Shown one piece after another: positions 23,489 through 34,779 of a stretch of DNA of 64,000 nt. A model generated the notes under the pieces. It ran no database searches and had not been told where the DNA came from. It was given only the letters and a program-made list of their open reading frames with translations. Position 1 is the first letter of the stretch. Every line of letters starts with the position of its first letter. The position numbers and the translations under genes are program-made. Source of the stretch: Sambucus nigra. Taxonomy: Eukaryota; Streptophyta; Magnoliopsida; Dipsacales; Adoxaceae. Location of the stretch: the NCBI GenBank assembly GCA_949130495.1, contig CASBWL010000053.1:1488001-1552000 (forward strand), written 5' to 3'.

Positions 23489-23893
23489 ATTGCCCCTAAG
23501 TTTGTTGGGCCACAATTTGGGCTCAATAAATTTAAATTAGTTGTCATAATAGCTCCTTTGTACGTTGTGTAGCTCATCCCAAAGTTTGAGGACTGGATTA
23601 GGCGGCAGTTGCTTTGGGTCTTGTGCACGATGATTAGCAACATTTAAAAGTCTTTTTCGGGCAACATTTCATAGTTGTCATTTCAAGCTTCTTTGTGTTC
23701 TTCTATCTTCTGCGAACTTTCTGAGAGTTTTAGCAATTTGTGCCCTCTTCTTTAGATCTTCATTTTCCTTTCTTTTGATCCCCTTCGTCGTTTGGACTTG
23801 TGTTCTTGCATTGTCTAAGTCAATCTCTCATCTCGTAAGTCTCTTTTGCTCTTTCTCTGTGCTTTCTTTGAATTTGTAGTTTAGGTTTTACAA
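23489..23893 (-). other. Polypurine tract and 3' leader between the LTR and antisense ORF of TAT-1
   Basis: Immediately next to the LTR the minus strand reads AAACTTAGGGGCAAT, a polypurine tract. The remainder up to the plus-strand ORF at 23894 is non-coding and T/C-rich on the plus strand. It would serve as the 5' leader of the antisense gene. No TATA box is evident. Confidence 0.7.
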
Positions 23894-26054
23894 ATGGCAA
23901 AGATAGGCAATAGATCATTGTCCGAGTTTAGGAAGTTTTATAATATCCCGAAGTGGGTGGAGATTGAGTGCGCCTCTCTTCCTAGAAATGTTAGAGAGAT
24001 AGAGGGTGCCCATTGGATTAACGTCTTGTTACTTTCTCAAGGGGCTTATTTTTCCTCCAAACGATCTATTCTTTCATTTCTTTGGTTATTTCAATATTGT
24101 TCTTGCACAGTTTTCGCCCAATGTATGGAAGATAATCAATGGCGTTCATAGAATAAATCAACTTTATGGCACCAATTTAGGGCTCGCTGAAGTCTGCTTT
24201 TGTTATTCCTTTTCTCGAACTAGTTCTGGTGTTCTCTATCTCAAAGCTAGGAGTCCTGATAAGGTATTGGTAGTAAACCTACCTGATTCCCACAAGGACT
24301 GCTGGCAAGATGGCTTTCTTGCTAGAAATTGGCAGTTCTCCCACCAGACTGAGGGGTCGAGGTCTGATAGGTTTACTGTTCCCTTTTATGGGGAAGAGCA
24401 TATAGGTAGTCTTTGCTCTGTCCTTTCAATTTCTTTATTAATGTGTGATCTCTCTGACTCCTTCCTCTTTTTTTTCACCGAGGTCGAAGAACTTGGAACC
24501 TGCTCTCAGCGAGGTTCGTCTTTCTGAGTTGGTCAAATCTTGGAATATCAGGGAGCCCCTAGATGATGTCGAGTATCCTAAGTCTGCTTCTTTCTTGCTC
24601 GAGTATAAAAATGTTGGTTCTAGATTTATAGCGAGGCCGGTAGATAGCATTCTCGAGTTTGATACCTATAAAGAAGCTATTGCTGATCCCATTCAGTTAA
24701 ACAAGGAGGAATGTAGTTCTGAGAGTGACATCAGAGGCGGTGCTGAAGGTAATTTTAGCGAGGGGAGCTTCAGTGGTGACAGTTCTTCTGATTCGAAAGA
24801 GGTTTATGAAGCCCAAGACCCTTTGAGTACGTCAAGTAACTCTAGCGAGGAAATGGTTCCTCTAAGGAAAAATTTGATCCGAATGATGATGATGATGATC
24901 ATGTGCTTCTCCATCAAAGGACAAAGAAGCAGAAGTCCAGCACTGGGGCAGTTGCTACTGGTTCCCAGTCTTCTGCTCAGGAGCAGGAGAAGAAGAGAAA
25001 GGAAGAAGAGCAGGTGAAAGAGAGAGAGGGGAGTAGGGAAGAAGAGAAGAAAAAGATTGAAGAGAAGAAGAAGGTCGAGGAGAGGAGGAGGATAGAGAAA
25101 GAGAAAGAAAAGGAAGAGGAGAGGAGAGAGATGGAGGCGAGGACAAAGGATGGGCAGGCCTTAGTGCCTGTGTCCGCGTTGCCGGAGGGGAAATTAGTTG
25201 CCATTTCCCCTCAACTGGACACTGCACTGCTCGAGAGGGTAGTCCTTCCTACAGATCACCGAAGGGAGATGGGTCCAATCAGTTGGCCTTGCAAGTTAGT
25301 CAAAGGCTAGCCTTGGTAAGACCATTTCTATTTTCTAATGTTTGACAAGTTCTGGTTGTTTCTTTCTTCTAATATCTTATTTTATTTACAGTTTGTGACT
25401 GACTTTGCTGTACTACATCATTCTCATGATGAGCTGGTGAGTAAGAACGGAGAGTTGGATCAGTAGAATGCTTCCTTGAATATGAGGGGTATAGAGCTGG
25501 AGACTAGTCTGAAGGCCGCTGATGCTTCTCGGTCATCATCCGACTTGGCTCTAGTTAATGCCAATCGAGAGAGGGAAGCAATAGTTAAGGAACTGAATGA
25601 ACTATGGCAAGCCTATGACTTCGTCTGCTTGAGCAATCTAGCTATTATGGAGGAGAATAAGGTGCTGAACGGGCAGCTGAAGGAGAAAGAGTCCCAAGCA
25701 ACCGCCGTTAAGGAGGACTCGTACAACTCTGGGTGGGCTGTTGCGTATGAAGACGCTGAGGTTCAGATAGACTACATCATTCGTCTGAACTTCAAAAAGG
25801 GATGGAACAAGGCCCTTCTTGTAGCTGGTATGGATGTTTCTTCTCCTCTATTTGATGAGCACGATCCAGGCCCGAGGCCAATTGTGGATGAAGCCCGTGC
25901 TCCATCCATTGTAGGAGTTGACCCTGCCTCCCAAACAATTCATGTTAATACCCTCCCTGCTCAGGCGACGGAGGTTATCCCTATCGAGGAAGGTGCTTCT
26001 ACTGGCAAGGGACAGCAGCCAGCTTCTTCTGGGCAACCTGAGGTCGCTAGCTAA
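23894..26054 (+). pseudogene. Antisense ORF 1 of TAT-1, 'putative gypsy type transposon' family, with an intron
   Basis: This gene lies on the strand opposite to pol, between integrase and the 3' LTR. The N-terminal part (23894-24400) has the pattern of the plant family annotated as putative gypsy type transposon (Transposase_28): FPPNDLFFHFFGYFNIVLAQ, SPNVWKIINGV, then VLYLKARSP and GFLARNWQFS. A Ser/Asp/Glu-rich stretch follows, then a highly charged Lys/Glu coiled coil (about 24980-25140) and a second coiled coil (25476-25700). A canonical intron, GTAAG to TTTACAG, fits at 25316-25391 and joins QRLAL to FVTDFAV in frame. A second candidate intron at about 24406-24482 does not keep frame. 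Frameshifts near 24052 and 25270 and a TAG at 25464 show decay. The function of this family is unknown. Confidence 0.65.
25316..25391 (+). other. Predicted spliceosomal intron in the TAT-1 antisense ORF
   Basis: A 76-bp AT-rich segment begins GTAAGACC and ends TTATTTACAG. The coding phase is kept across it (codon TTG before, TTT after), and the segment would otherwise break the reading frame. Both splice signals fit plant consensus. Confidence 0.6.
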
Positions 26055-26247
26055 TTTACCCTTAGGGTTACACTTGTATTTTTATTTGTAATTTCCCTTT
26101 CTGCTTCCTCAATGTATTTTGATTTTCTTCATATGAATGAAATGAGAAGACTTTTTCCTTTAGTGTACTGAATAATTCTATCTTTCATTGCTCTTCCATT
26201 ATTTGTAGTTGATTAATGTTGATGATTATATACTAGCCACTTCTTAA

Positions 26248-27098
26248 TTGGGAAGAATGTTGGGTCCTAATGTAAACTATGAAGTTCATCATACCTTTAA
26301 TAGGATTTGCAAATCACTGCGATTGAGGAACAAGCATTTCATAGAGCAAACTCAGCTCGTTGTTAAACTGAAAGATAGGCTCCAAGAGATGGAGGAAGTT
26401 GGTGCCTTAGTCCAAGAAGAGGTTAATACACTGAGAGCAAAGCTTCTAGATGCTTCTGAGATCAACCAGCTTGGGGAATTTCTTCAGCAAGGGAATAAGG
26501 CTTTGAGGAGAGAGGTATCATGACTTAGGTAGTATGCGCCGAGCATCGCTCGTCGCGAGCTAGAACTGACCCGAGCGATGTTCCTCCGATGCTGCGAGGC
26601 CTTACCTCGCTGACTATTTCGCGAGCTGGTACAAATGCAAGAAGTTCAGCTAGGGAAATGGAAGATCTCTGAGGTGATGTCCAATGAGCGTATGTGATTG
26701 TTGCTGGGCTTAAAAGGGATGTCACTCGACTGAGGCATCTGTTTAAGAGATGACCTTGGTGAGTATGGGCCGATGGTTATGACTTAGGTTAGTTGGATGC
26801 TCCAAAGAGGCTAACAGAGTTTGAAGAGCTCGCATTTATCAGGGGATGGTTGAGTGCCTTGAAGGAGCTACAGGTCCTAAGGAACTCAATGCTCTGGTAT
26901 CATCAAGAGATCTCTCCTTCTACTCTACTGCCTAATCCCTTTATGAGAGATGATCAGTGGATCCCTATTGATGCCATCCCTCGAAAGCTATTGGAGTCGG
27001 ATGCGAATGAAGTCGAGGAGGAGCTAGTTCCCCATCTCAACGATGGTCGAAGAGCCCAAGTGGTTTATTATCTTATTCAGAGGCCTCACCCTCATTAA
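26248..27098 (+). pseudogene. Antisense ORF 2 of TAT-1, coiled-coil protein of unknown function
   Basis: Two plus-strand frames (26248-26523 and 26793-27098) with a decayed bridge follow antisense ORF 1 after a 190-bp T-rich gap. The first part is strongly helical (RNKHFIEQTQLVVKLKDRLQ, then VQEEVNTLRAKLLDAS). The second has FIRGWLSALKELQVLRNSM and an acidic C-terminus ending at 27098. I do not recognise the family. It could be the distal exon of antisense ORF 1, since coiled coils continue, or a separate gene. The regular helical heptads argue against chance. Confidence 0.45.
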
Positions 27099-27837
27099 GA
27101 TTTTGTCAGTAGTGGCTCTGTATATTTTGTAATGAAGTAATGTAATGTAGATGTTTTTTCCGACTAAACATGGGTTATATTTGTTGTAAATGTGATGAAC
27201 TGATATAAAGTTTATGTTGTGGGCGAATTTGTCGACTCAACAAGCGTTTTATAATTTCCACCTTTCTTAGATTTTTCTTAATAACCTTGGGCTTCTCTTG
27301 GCCGACTATATTTGTAAGTTTGTATTGTCGAGTAAGTGTTATTCCAGTCCAGGATGCTTATAAGATACCATTTTCCCCTACTTTACCGTTTAGGTTATGT
27401 CATCACACTTCCTTAGGCCTAAGTGGGGCAATTGGCGAGTACACACCTGGTGTTGGATGCTTCATCCTATCAAGATTTTATTAACCAAACATTGTTTGGC
27501 AACCAATTTTGAACTGGTCATATTGCCTAAGGATCTCCTGTAGGGCTTCATATACTGCCAATGGTAATGCTAAGAGGTTTTTCGTGTTTCATAACGAAAA
27601 ACTAAGGAGGGTGATTTCCCTTCTATGGCTTAATTATTAATGTGTCTGTCACGTGGAAAGGGTGTGTGAGTTATGAAGTTCATGTACTAGTTAACTGACA
27701 CTTCGTAGAATGCAAATGCCAAACAACTTTTATTAATGATAAGGAAATGAGTTTCCATTCTCATAAGTACAATGCAAAAGAAGAATCTAGAAATAGAATT
27801 TCTTAAGATTAGCAGCATTCCTTGCTCGAAGTATCTA
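27099..27837. other. Non-coding spacer between antisense ORFs and pol in TAT-1
   Basis: No coding signature is seen on either strand. The plus strand just after the antisense ORF has TTTTGTAATGAAGTAATG, a possible 3' end region for the antisense transcript. The frame at 27287-27484 is not recognisable. Confidence 0.5.
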
Positions 27838-28880
27838 TCTGCCCTCCAGTGTTTCTAAGTGATAGGCTCCTCGCAGATCATCTCTTGTTATCTTGAATGG
27901 TCCTTCCCAGTTTGGCCCTAACTTTCCATCTAATTATTTTACTGTGCTACCCAGGACATTCCTTAGGACGTAGTCCCCCACTCGGAATGACCTTGGGTTG
28001 ACCTTCTTGTTATAGTGCTTTGCGAGTTGTTGCTGATAGCTCGCTAATTTCACCAAGGCAAGCTCTTGATATTCGTCAGCTAGGTCATGTTCAACGAGCA
28101 ATGCTGCATCATTCTAGCCCTGGTCGACAAGAGTGGATCTGATGGTGGGTAAGCCTGCTTATAATGGGATGACTGCTTCCATTATGTATGTTAGTGAGAA
28201 CGGGGTTTCCCCTGTTGCTCGACATGGGGTAGTACGGTAGGCCCACAGAATATGCGATAGTTTATTTACCCATGCGCCCTTGGCTCGTTCTAATCATTTC
28301 TTCAGCCCATCGATCACCATTTTATTGGAAGCCTCGGCTTGTCCACTACTCTAAGAATAGGCCATCGAGCTGAAATGGTGTTTGATTCCATGTTCATTAA
28401 ATAAATTTTTAAAGGAGATGCTCTCAAACTGCGTCCCATTATCAATGACGATGGTTTTAGGATTCCAAAACCGGTATTTATATTTTTCCATATGAACCTT
28501 ATCATATCCGCATCTCAAATGTTCGCCAGTGGCTCCGCCTCGATCCATTTGGTAAAGTAGTCAGTCGCGTCCAGTAGGTACTTTCCATTATCGGAAGAGG
28601 TCCTACGATGTCCATTCCCCAATGGGCGAATGGTCATGGGTTGGACAGTGATTTTAGATCGCTGGCGGGTTGATGGACCATGGGAGTACGAAGTTGGCAT
28701 TTTTCGCATTTGTGAACATAAACCGCAGACTCTCTTTCCATATATGGCCACCAATAGCCTTCCTTCATTGCTCGGAAAGCCAATGACCTTCCACCAATAT
28801 GGCCGCCACAAATCCCCTCATGGAGTTCATGTAGGATTTATTTGGCATTCTTTGGGTGAACACATTGGAGGTAGGGACCA
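27838..28880 (-). pseudogene. pol: TAT-1 integrase
   Basis: Read on the minus strand. The zinc finger (GGHIGGRSLA, YWWPYMERES, HKCEKCQ) lies at about 28690-28850. The catalytic core contains ATDYFTKWIEAEP (28530-28570), VIDNGTQF (Asp, about 28440) and a GQAEASNK stretch that keeps the catalytic Glu (about 28340). The C-terminal module ([36 protein letters not shown]) reaches about 27838. There is a frameshift near 28590. Stops include TAG at the AYS position (about 28352) and TGA in GLKK, most explicable as CAG or CGA turned to a stop by C-to-T change. Confidence 0.85.
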
Positions 28881-28989
28881 AAAAATGATTTTTTATGCAG
28901 CTTGCCTTCAGGAGATAAGTGAAAGCGAGCAACTTTGACTGTTATTTGGTGAGCGGTCTTCTTATCATCTGGAAGTGTGCCATCCTTCA

Positions 28990-29515
28990 AATAGTCCCTT
29001 AGAGGATCCATCCAGTTGGGTGCTGACTCAATTTGGATCACTTGCTCCATGCTTGGTAGCTCGTTGTTACGGTTAATGCTCGGATGAGCGAGGAAATTGA
29101 CGGGAATTGTTAGTTTTAAGTCGGAATCGATTGCCAAAATTAGGGCTGCTAGGGTGTCAGCATGGCTGTTCTGTCCTTTGGAAAACTGATGGACATTGAC
29201 TTCCTCAAAGTTATCCAATAGCCTTTTTGCCAAGGCAATGTAGGCTGCCATTCTTTCATCTTTCGCATTGTAGTCTCCCCTTATCTGATTGGAGACTAGT
29301 TGTGTGTCGCTGAACACCTACAACTTCTTTGCCCCTAAAGCGTGCACCTTTCAGAGTCCGACTATCAGGGCCTCGTATTCAGCTTCATTATTGGAGGCTT
29401 CAAATCCAAGCCTAATTCCCTGCTCGAGGATTGCATTTTCTGGAATAATAATCACGCTGCCTACCCTTGCCCCCTTTGAATTGGAAGCTCCATCAATAAA
29501 CAATTTCTAGATTTT
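28990..29515 (-). pseudogene. pol: TAT-1 second RNase H, archaeal type
   Basis: The minus strand reads KLFIDGASNS (first Asp), EASNNEAEYEALIVGL (Glu) and VFSDTQLVSNQIRGDY (second Asp), then NSHADTLAAL (final Asp). This is the extra RNase H domain found between the native RNase H and integrase in TAT-lineage elements. All four acidic positions are kept. Two in-frame stops flank LGAKKL. The open part continues to 28838 through the linker to integrase. Confidence 0.88.
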
Positions 29516-29639
29516 CCCTATCGTGTGACTCTTCTTTTGCTCCCGGGTTGAAGTCGGTCGAGAGTCTGCTCGCCTGTGAATTCTGCTATGAAATCAACAA
29601 GGATTTGCCCTTTGATTGCTTTCCTTGGTTGAAATTAGA

Positions 29640-30940
29640 TGTCAAATCGCCCGAGCTAGACTGACCATTTAGATAGTCTGCCCGATAAATCAGCTTTCCT
29701 CAGGATTTCTTTAAGGGGGTGCGATGTAAGGACGATGATAGTGTGAGCTTCAAAGTAGTGCTTTAACTTTCTCGAAGCCACTATAAGTTCAAAGCCGAGG
29801 TTCTCTAGTGGTATGTACCGCTGCTCGGCCTCTAATAAGGTCTTGCTCACATAATGAATGGGGTGCTGGATTCTTGCTTTTTTGCACATTAATGCAAAAC
29901 TGACAGTGTGGTTGGAAACGACGAGGTATAAGTATAAGGAATCTGTTTCCTGTGGTATTACGAGCAGTGGTGGGGAGCTAAGCTAAGTCTTGAGCTCGTC
30001 CAATGCCCATAAGTAATCTTGATTCCATTCTACTGTTTTGTTTCCCTTTAAGATATGGAAGAATGGTTTTCACTTCTCGGAGGAATTTAAGATAAAACGA
30101 TTCAAGGCAGCGAGCATGTCGATGGGCTTCTGTACGTCACGGATTGTGTGAGGAGGTTGTACCCTGTTTAAGGCATAGATCTAGTTGGGATTAGCCTCGA
30201 TGCCTCTCTTACTGACCAAGTACCCAAGAAATTTTCCTGATTGGATACCGAAAGAACACTTGCTCGCATTAAGTTTCATTCAGTACTTCCTGAGGATTTC
30301 GAAGGTTCTTGATAGGTATAAGAGATGGTCTTCTTTCTTCCTGCTTTTGACGAGCATATCGTCGATGTAAACTTCCATAATATCTCCCATTTGATCTTTT
30401 AACATCTTGGTGACCAGCCGCTGGTAGGTTGTCCCTGCATTTTTTAGCCCGAAGGGAATTACCTTGTAACAGAATAGTCTAATGGGGGTGATGAATGTTG
30501 TCTTGTCCTGGTCTGGAGCATATAGAGGGATCTGATGATATCCCGAGTATGCATCCAGAAAACTCATCCATTCGTGGGGTGCTGTGGCGTCCACTAACTG
30601 ATCGATTTTTGGGAGAGGGAAACTGTCCTTAGGGCATGCCCTGTTAAGGTCAGTGAATTAGATGCAGACTCTCCATTTTCCGTTATTCTTTGGTACTACT
30701 ACTGGGTTGGATAACTATTTAGGGAATTGGACTTCCCGAATGGATCCTGCATCCAACAATTTTTTAACTTATTTTTCCACGACCTTTGCCTTCTCGAGTG
30801 CGGTTCGCTGTTCCTTATGCGTGATCGATTGGAAGGTGGGGTTTACATGTAGTTGATGACAAACCACAATAGGATCAATGCTAGTTAGCTCGTACGGTTC
30901 CCATGTGAAAATGTCTACATTTCATTTCAGCAAAGTCGTC
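29640..30940 (-). pseudogene. pol: TAT-1 reverse transcriptase and native RNase H
   Basis: On the minus strand the RT starts with a KWRVCI then FTDLNRACPKDSFPLP block (about 30600-30690). It continues through MSFLDAYSGYHQIPL, FCYKVIPFGLKNAGTTYQRL and the catalytic YIDDMLVKS (intact, about 30360). The native RNase H ends with HYVSKTLLEAEQRYIPLENL, VLTSHPLKEIL and GRLSKWSV (29656-29889). Several stops separate the open stretches. Gly-to-polymerase spacing and the HPIHYVSK motif are typical of TAT elements. Confidence 0.88.
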
Positions 30941-31233
30941 AACTCCTTATGTTCCTAATCTGTGAGAGAAGCTCCAATAAAGAAAACCCTATCATTGTTG
31001 CTACCCCAAGCTATAACCTCTTCCAGGTTCTCGACGACCCATTCAGCGGGGAGGAGCCTGGTCTCCTCTACTCTGGGTCTTCTGTACTTTAACTGCTATT
31101 TCAAAGGTGGCAGACCTTCTTGTTTGTCAACTTTCTCGTTGGGTCTGTCGACGTTCTTCTCTTGTCTTGGGTGGGTGGCCTCTATAAAGAACCTTCTCGC
31201 CATCGTTTGATTGCCATGGATCTCCATTACTCC

Positions 31234-31635
31234 TCATTCGGTCACATATCTGAGCTTCTGGTGGTAGATCGAGGAGACTGCCTTCATTACGTGCAGCCAT
31301 CCTCTGCCGAGGATAGCCTGGTATGGCGAGTCAATATCGACCACCAGAAACTCAATCATTTTAGAGATATTTCCGACCCTTAATGGCAGCATGATCTTTC
31401 CCAAGGGCATAGTCACTTTTCCAATGAAGCCAACTAAAGGGACAGTAGTTTCCTTTAGGTCAACGATGCTTAACTTCAATTTTCTGAATAGGTCAAAATA
31501 CATCACCTCAGATGAGCTTCCTTGGTCGACGAGCAACTTGTCGACATCATAGTTAGCTATCCTGAGAGTAATGATCAAAGCATCATGATGTGGGGTTCTC
31601 ACTCCCACCAGATCTTCATCTGTGAATACGATATG
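31234..31635 (-). pseudogene. pol: TAT-1 aspartic protease
   Basis: The minus-strand frame has HHDALIITLRIANYDVDKLL, then the active-site motif VDQGSSSEVMYF. It ends with YQAILGRGWLHVMKAVSSIYH, the typical C-terminal half of TAT proteases. The active-site triplet is Asp-Gln-Gly rather than the usual Asp-Thr/Gly-Gly; TAT elements vary here, so activity cannot be judged. The segment from 30940 to 31233 is the protease-RT linker with no further motif. Confidence 0.85.
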
Positions 31636-31639
31636 CTTA

Positions 31640-33370
31640 CTATAGTTGACGTCATTTGTTCACCGATGCTTTCCTGATTGCTTCTTTGGTGGATCGATCT
31701 GAAAAGCTTGCATCACCGCTATAAGATTTTTTACCTCCATTCGAGCTAAATTTCCTTGAATCTTCTTTATGTCAGATGACCCATGAATTACTGCGAATTC
31801 AAGACCGGCGTCATCTTCGAGTACGTTGTCAGGTCTTGCTTCTCTATAGGCAATAACTTTCTCTGCCTTTTTATCCATAAATTCATTTAGATGCCCGGAC
31901 TAGGCCAGCTCTTTGAGATGGGACTTAGGAGCCTTGAAATGCTAAGTCTTATGTCCTCCTTCTTTGTGAAAACCACATCTCGGCGCATTGTTTCTTTTTT
32001 AGGGATCTCCTCCCATCTTCCTGGGCCACTTAATAAAGGGCTCGTCTTTAATTTTTACGAGAATTTTATAGATTGGTTCTCTGAAGACGATGTTGACCAC
32101 CTGAAATTCTTCTGCCACATCATTGCTGCCTCCGTTCTTAGAGCCATTATTGCCCCCATTCTTTCCTCCTTTCTTCTCGTTCTCAATTTTGTCACTGCCC
32201 TTGGCAGCGAGCTTAGTTAAAATGTTTTCCCCTATGCTGAGGCGGGTCACATCCTCCACCTTGGCATATTTCTCTATGCGAGCCATTAGGTCGTCGATGG
32301 TCATGGCCTCTTTCTTTATCAGGGACTGGTACAGAAGGGAAGAGCTGGGTAGCCCAATTTTGAAAGAGGCCACTGCCACTTGCTCCGAGAAGTCCTCGAC
32401 CTCATTGAATAACTCCCAGTGCCTTTTTGCTTAGTCTTGGAGGGTCTCTTGAGGCGTCTTTTTCATTGTTAGCAAAGCATCCATCCTTTTGCGATGGGAG
32501 CTACTAGTAATGAAAGGGGCCGTAAAGAGTTCGACCAGGGACTTGAAGCTTCTGATAGACCTATGGGGGAGCCTTTCTAACCATTTCTTTCCCACATCAT
32601 GTAGGCTCGAGGGAAAAATTTGGCACATCAGTGTGTCTCGATGGTTCTAGAGGGTCATGGCTTGCCTGTACTACCTGACATGATCAATGGGAGCAGTTTT
32701 AACATCATAAATCTTGAACCCTGGGATAGAAAATTTCTTGGGGGCTTCATCTTCTACTTTTTCCCTTGAGAAAGGTGATTTCATCTGAGTTTTGAGATCG
32801 CCTAGAGAGTTCTCTGGTCGATCTGGTACCGTGATACGAAGGGTGTTGTTTCATCTCCCTTCGGACCAGAATTTGTATATTCTCGTTGCTGCGAGCTGGG
32901 CTCCTGCGATTGCGAGCTAGTCGCAGTTGCTCGAGTAGGACATCCTCTGACTCGTTTCCCTTATCTTTCTAGCACTCGCATCTAGGGCTCCTTCCTCGGC
33001 TGCGAGACTTGCTTGCCTGAGGGATAGGGGTGCGATATGGACGTCTCCTGGTGCTACGATGGAGCTCTACCTCCATTATTTCTAACCTTCTTTTGAGGAG
33101 AGCATTCTCAGCTTCGTGCCCGTGCGAAGACTCCCTTTACTCTTGGAGCCTCGCCTCGTAAGCATCAATCAACCTGGATATTTGTGTGGAACTCGCTGGT
33201 CCTTGGCTTTCTTCTAAGGCTAGCCTTTCTATGCGAGCCCTATGATCTGAACGCCGAACTTCAGATCTGATCCTGTGAGGAGCAAGTTGTTCTTAGATAT
33301 CTCCTTCCTGAGAAGCATTACTAGTATGACCAGATATTTCAGACTTCTTTGTTGGTGTGGGATTTATCAT
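31640..33370 (-). pseudogene. gag: TAT-1 gag
   Basis: The likely start is the ATG whose complement is at 33368-33370, about 13 nt past the primer site, opening MINPTPTKKSEI. A TAA follows after about 25 codons, and more stops occur in the Arg/Ser-rich N-terminal region. The capsid part is clear at 32431-32628 (CQIFPSSLHDVGKKWLERLP, SFKSLVELF). It continues at 31999-32379 (VAVASFKIGLP, MTIDDLMARIEKYAKVED). A CGFHKEGGHKT segment with the last Cys lost is the remnant of the nucleocapsid zinc motif near 31940-31980. Confidence 0.85.
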
Positions 33371-33382
33371 GGAAGATAAACG

Positions 33383-33400
33383 TTCCCACAGACGACGCCA
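33383..33400 (-). other. Primer binding site of TAT-1
   Basis: The minus strand reads TGGCGTCGTCTGTGGGAA, two bases inside the 5' LTR. This fits the primer site seen in TAT-lineage elements (TGGCGCCGTCTGTGGGAA type) with one C-to-T change. Confidence 0.85.
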
Positions 33401-33402
33401 AT

Positions 33403-33818
33403 TGTGGTAACAATTATTTACAACACAAATAGATGAGAGAAGCGCAATCACCAAGTAAAGTAAGAAACATAAAATGCCAATCACACAATAGGAGATGTAC
33501 ATGGTTCAGCAAGAATGCCTACATCCATGGTGGTGCAGTAAGTATTATTTATATATACTCCGAGGAGTGTTTACAGAGAATACAGTGTGTGTCTTATGCC
33601 CCAGGCCTAGGGTTTCATATATACATGTTTATTTTCAGGGAGTCGGGGTGTTGGACTCCTCCATGTTTTCCATCTTCTCCTGGAACACCTCTTTACGAGA
33701 ACATGGGAGAAGACTCAGTCATAACCGAATTAATGTTAAGATATGAAGGGTTTGGATTTTTGGCCGCTTCAATTGGGCTACTCGTCCAGGCCCGTTATTC
33801 TAAATCCGTGTACCCACA
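33403..33818 (-). repeat. 5' LTR of TAT-1
   Basis: A 416-bp partner of 23073-23488. On the minus strand it ends in TTACCACA next to the primer site. Confidence 0.92.
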
Positions 33819-33906
33819 TACTTTATTTTAAAGTTTTAATTAAATCTTTCTGAAAATAAACAACAGTTTTAAAATAAATTTCACCCAATATAAATTATTT
33901 CAAGCT

Positions 33907-33908
<2 letters not shown>

Positions 33909-33949
<41 letters not shown>
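33909..33949. repeat. (TA)n microsatellite
   Basis: About 41 bp of uninterrupted TA lie directly left of the putative TAT-2 LTR. This may be the insertion target or a later expansion. The 90 bp before it (33819-33908) is AT-rich without features. Confidence 0.97.
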
Positions 33950-33952
<3 letters not shown>

Positions 33953-34649
33953 ATGCACCCATACCTTGGGAGCATTGGAACTATGTTGTTGACGTAGAAA
34001 CGAGGCACACAAACTTGGCCTTTGATGAAGCTTTATACTCTTTGCCATTACGTCTTCAACTAAACACGTCATAGGCTTGAATAGATACATTGAACAATAT
34101 CCTATGACACAAACGTTTTTGCCCGGAATTGATCCAAAACTATATTAAGACTCAATCGAAGAATTGTGTCCTTACCTGTCACTATCACGTATAGAGGATG
34201 ATGAAATTGTCCCTCACGTGAGGAAACGATTCGATTGCAATGGTTTCATCCACGTAGGACTTGAATCCTACGCGCAATTCTCCACGCGTCTCCCAAACTA
34301 AATGTTCTACCAGCTATCGCTATCGGTTGTATGGTCTAGGTCAAGGACTCCGACCGACCTTGATGGACGAGGGTGAATCTATGGGACTTTAACCCTCGTG
34401 AATAGATATTTGTCTCATCCGCTAGTCTCGTCTTAGACTCATTGGCACTGTGTTAGTCGAGTCTGAGGTTCATGGATCTCGACGAGGTGATACTTGGCAT
34501 ATCAATCACCCCTTATCCCTTGGTCTGTGATATATAGATGAGGCCGAGGGGTAATGATTTTATGTTATTAGACTTATCTGCTGATGATTGTTGAGGGGAC
34601 ACGTGTCGACCATCAGGTGGATTGGTCTCTTGAGTTGACATATGTTACA
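33949..34649 (-). repeat. Putative 3' LTR of TAT-2
   Basis: The segment is bounded by TGTAATGC and GTTACA, a 5-bp terminal inverted repeat. On its right the minus strand reads ACCCTATGGGAAG, a plausible polypurine tract. Its position downstream of TAT-2 pol is right, but the partner LTR is outside the window or lost, so the boundaries are inferred. It contains a perfect G-box palindrome at 34598-34607. Confidence 0.4.
34598..34607. promoter_or_regulatory. G-box palindrome GACACGTGTC
   Basis: A perfect 10-bp palindrome containing CACGTG, the binding core of plant bZIP and bHLH factors. It sits 173 bp upstream of a plus-strand TATA box. Binding is not shown by sequence alone. Confidence 0.45.
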
Positions 34650-34779
34650 CTTCCCATAGGGTTATGTCTAATCGAGGTGCGAATGATGACTTAGATGCCT
34701 AGGGTTCTGTGTGCATTATGATGAGGATTTTGGGAAATCGTGAACCCTTTTATGAAGCATGTTCAAATCATTGCTTGCA

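Larger units (their letters stand above)
23073..33818 (-). mobile_element. TAT-1: nearly complete TAT-lineage Ty3/gypsy element with antisense ORFs
   Basis: A 10746-bp element on the minus strand with 416-bp LTRs and a TAT-type primer site. Gag, protease, RT-RNase H, archaeal-type RNase H and integrase follow in that order. Downstream of pol, two reading-frame regions run in the opposite (plus) direction. The extra RNase H and antisense ORFs are hallmarks of the TAT lineage (Grande, Retand, RIRE2-like). The putative target duplication is imperfect (TAGTT left, TACTT right), and the LTRs differ by several percent, so the insertion is not recent. Every coding block has stops or frameshifts. Confidence 0.9.

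Noticed and set aside
24955..25227. Ser/Leu-rich minus-strand ORFs opposite the antisense gene
   Set aside because: They are shadows of the purine-rich Lys/Glu coiled-coil coding strand.
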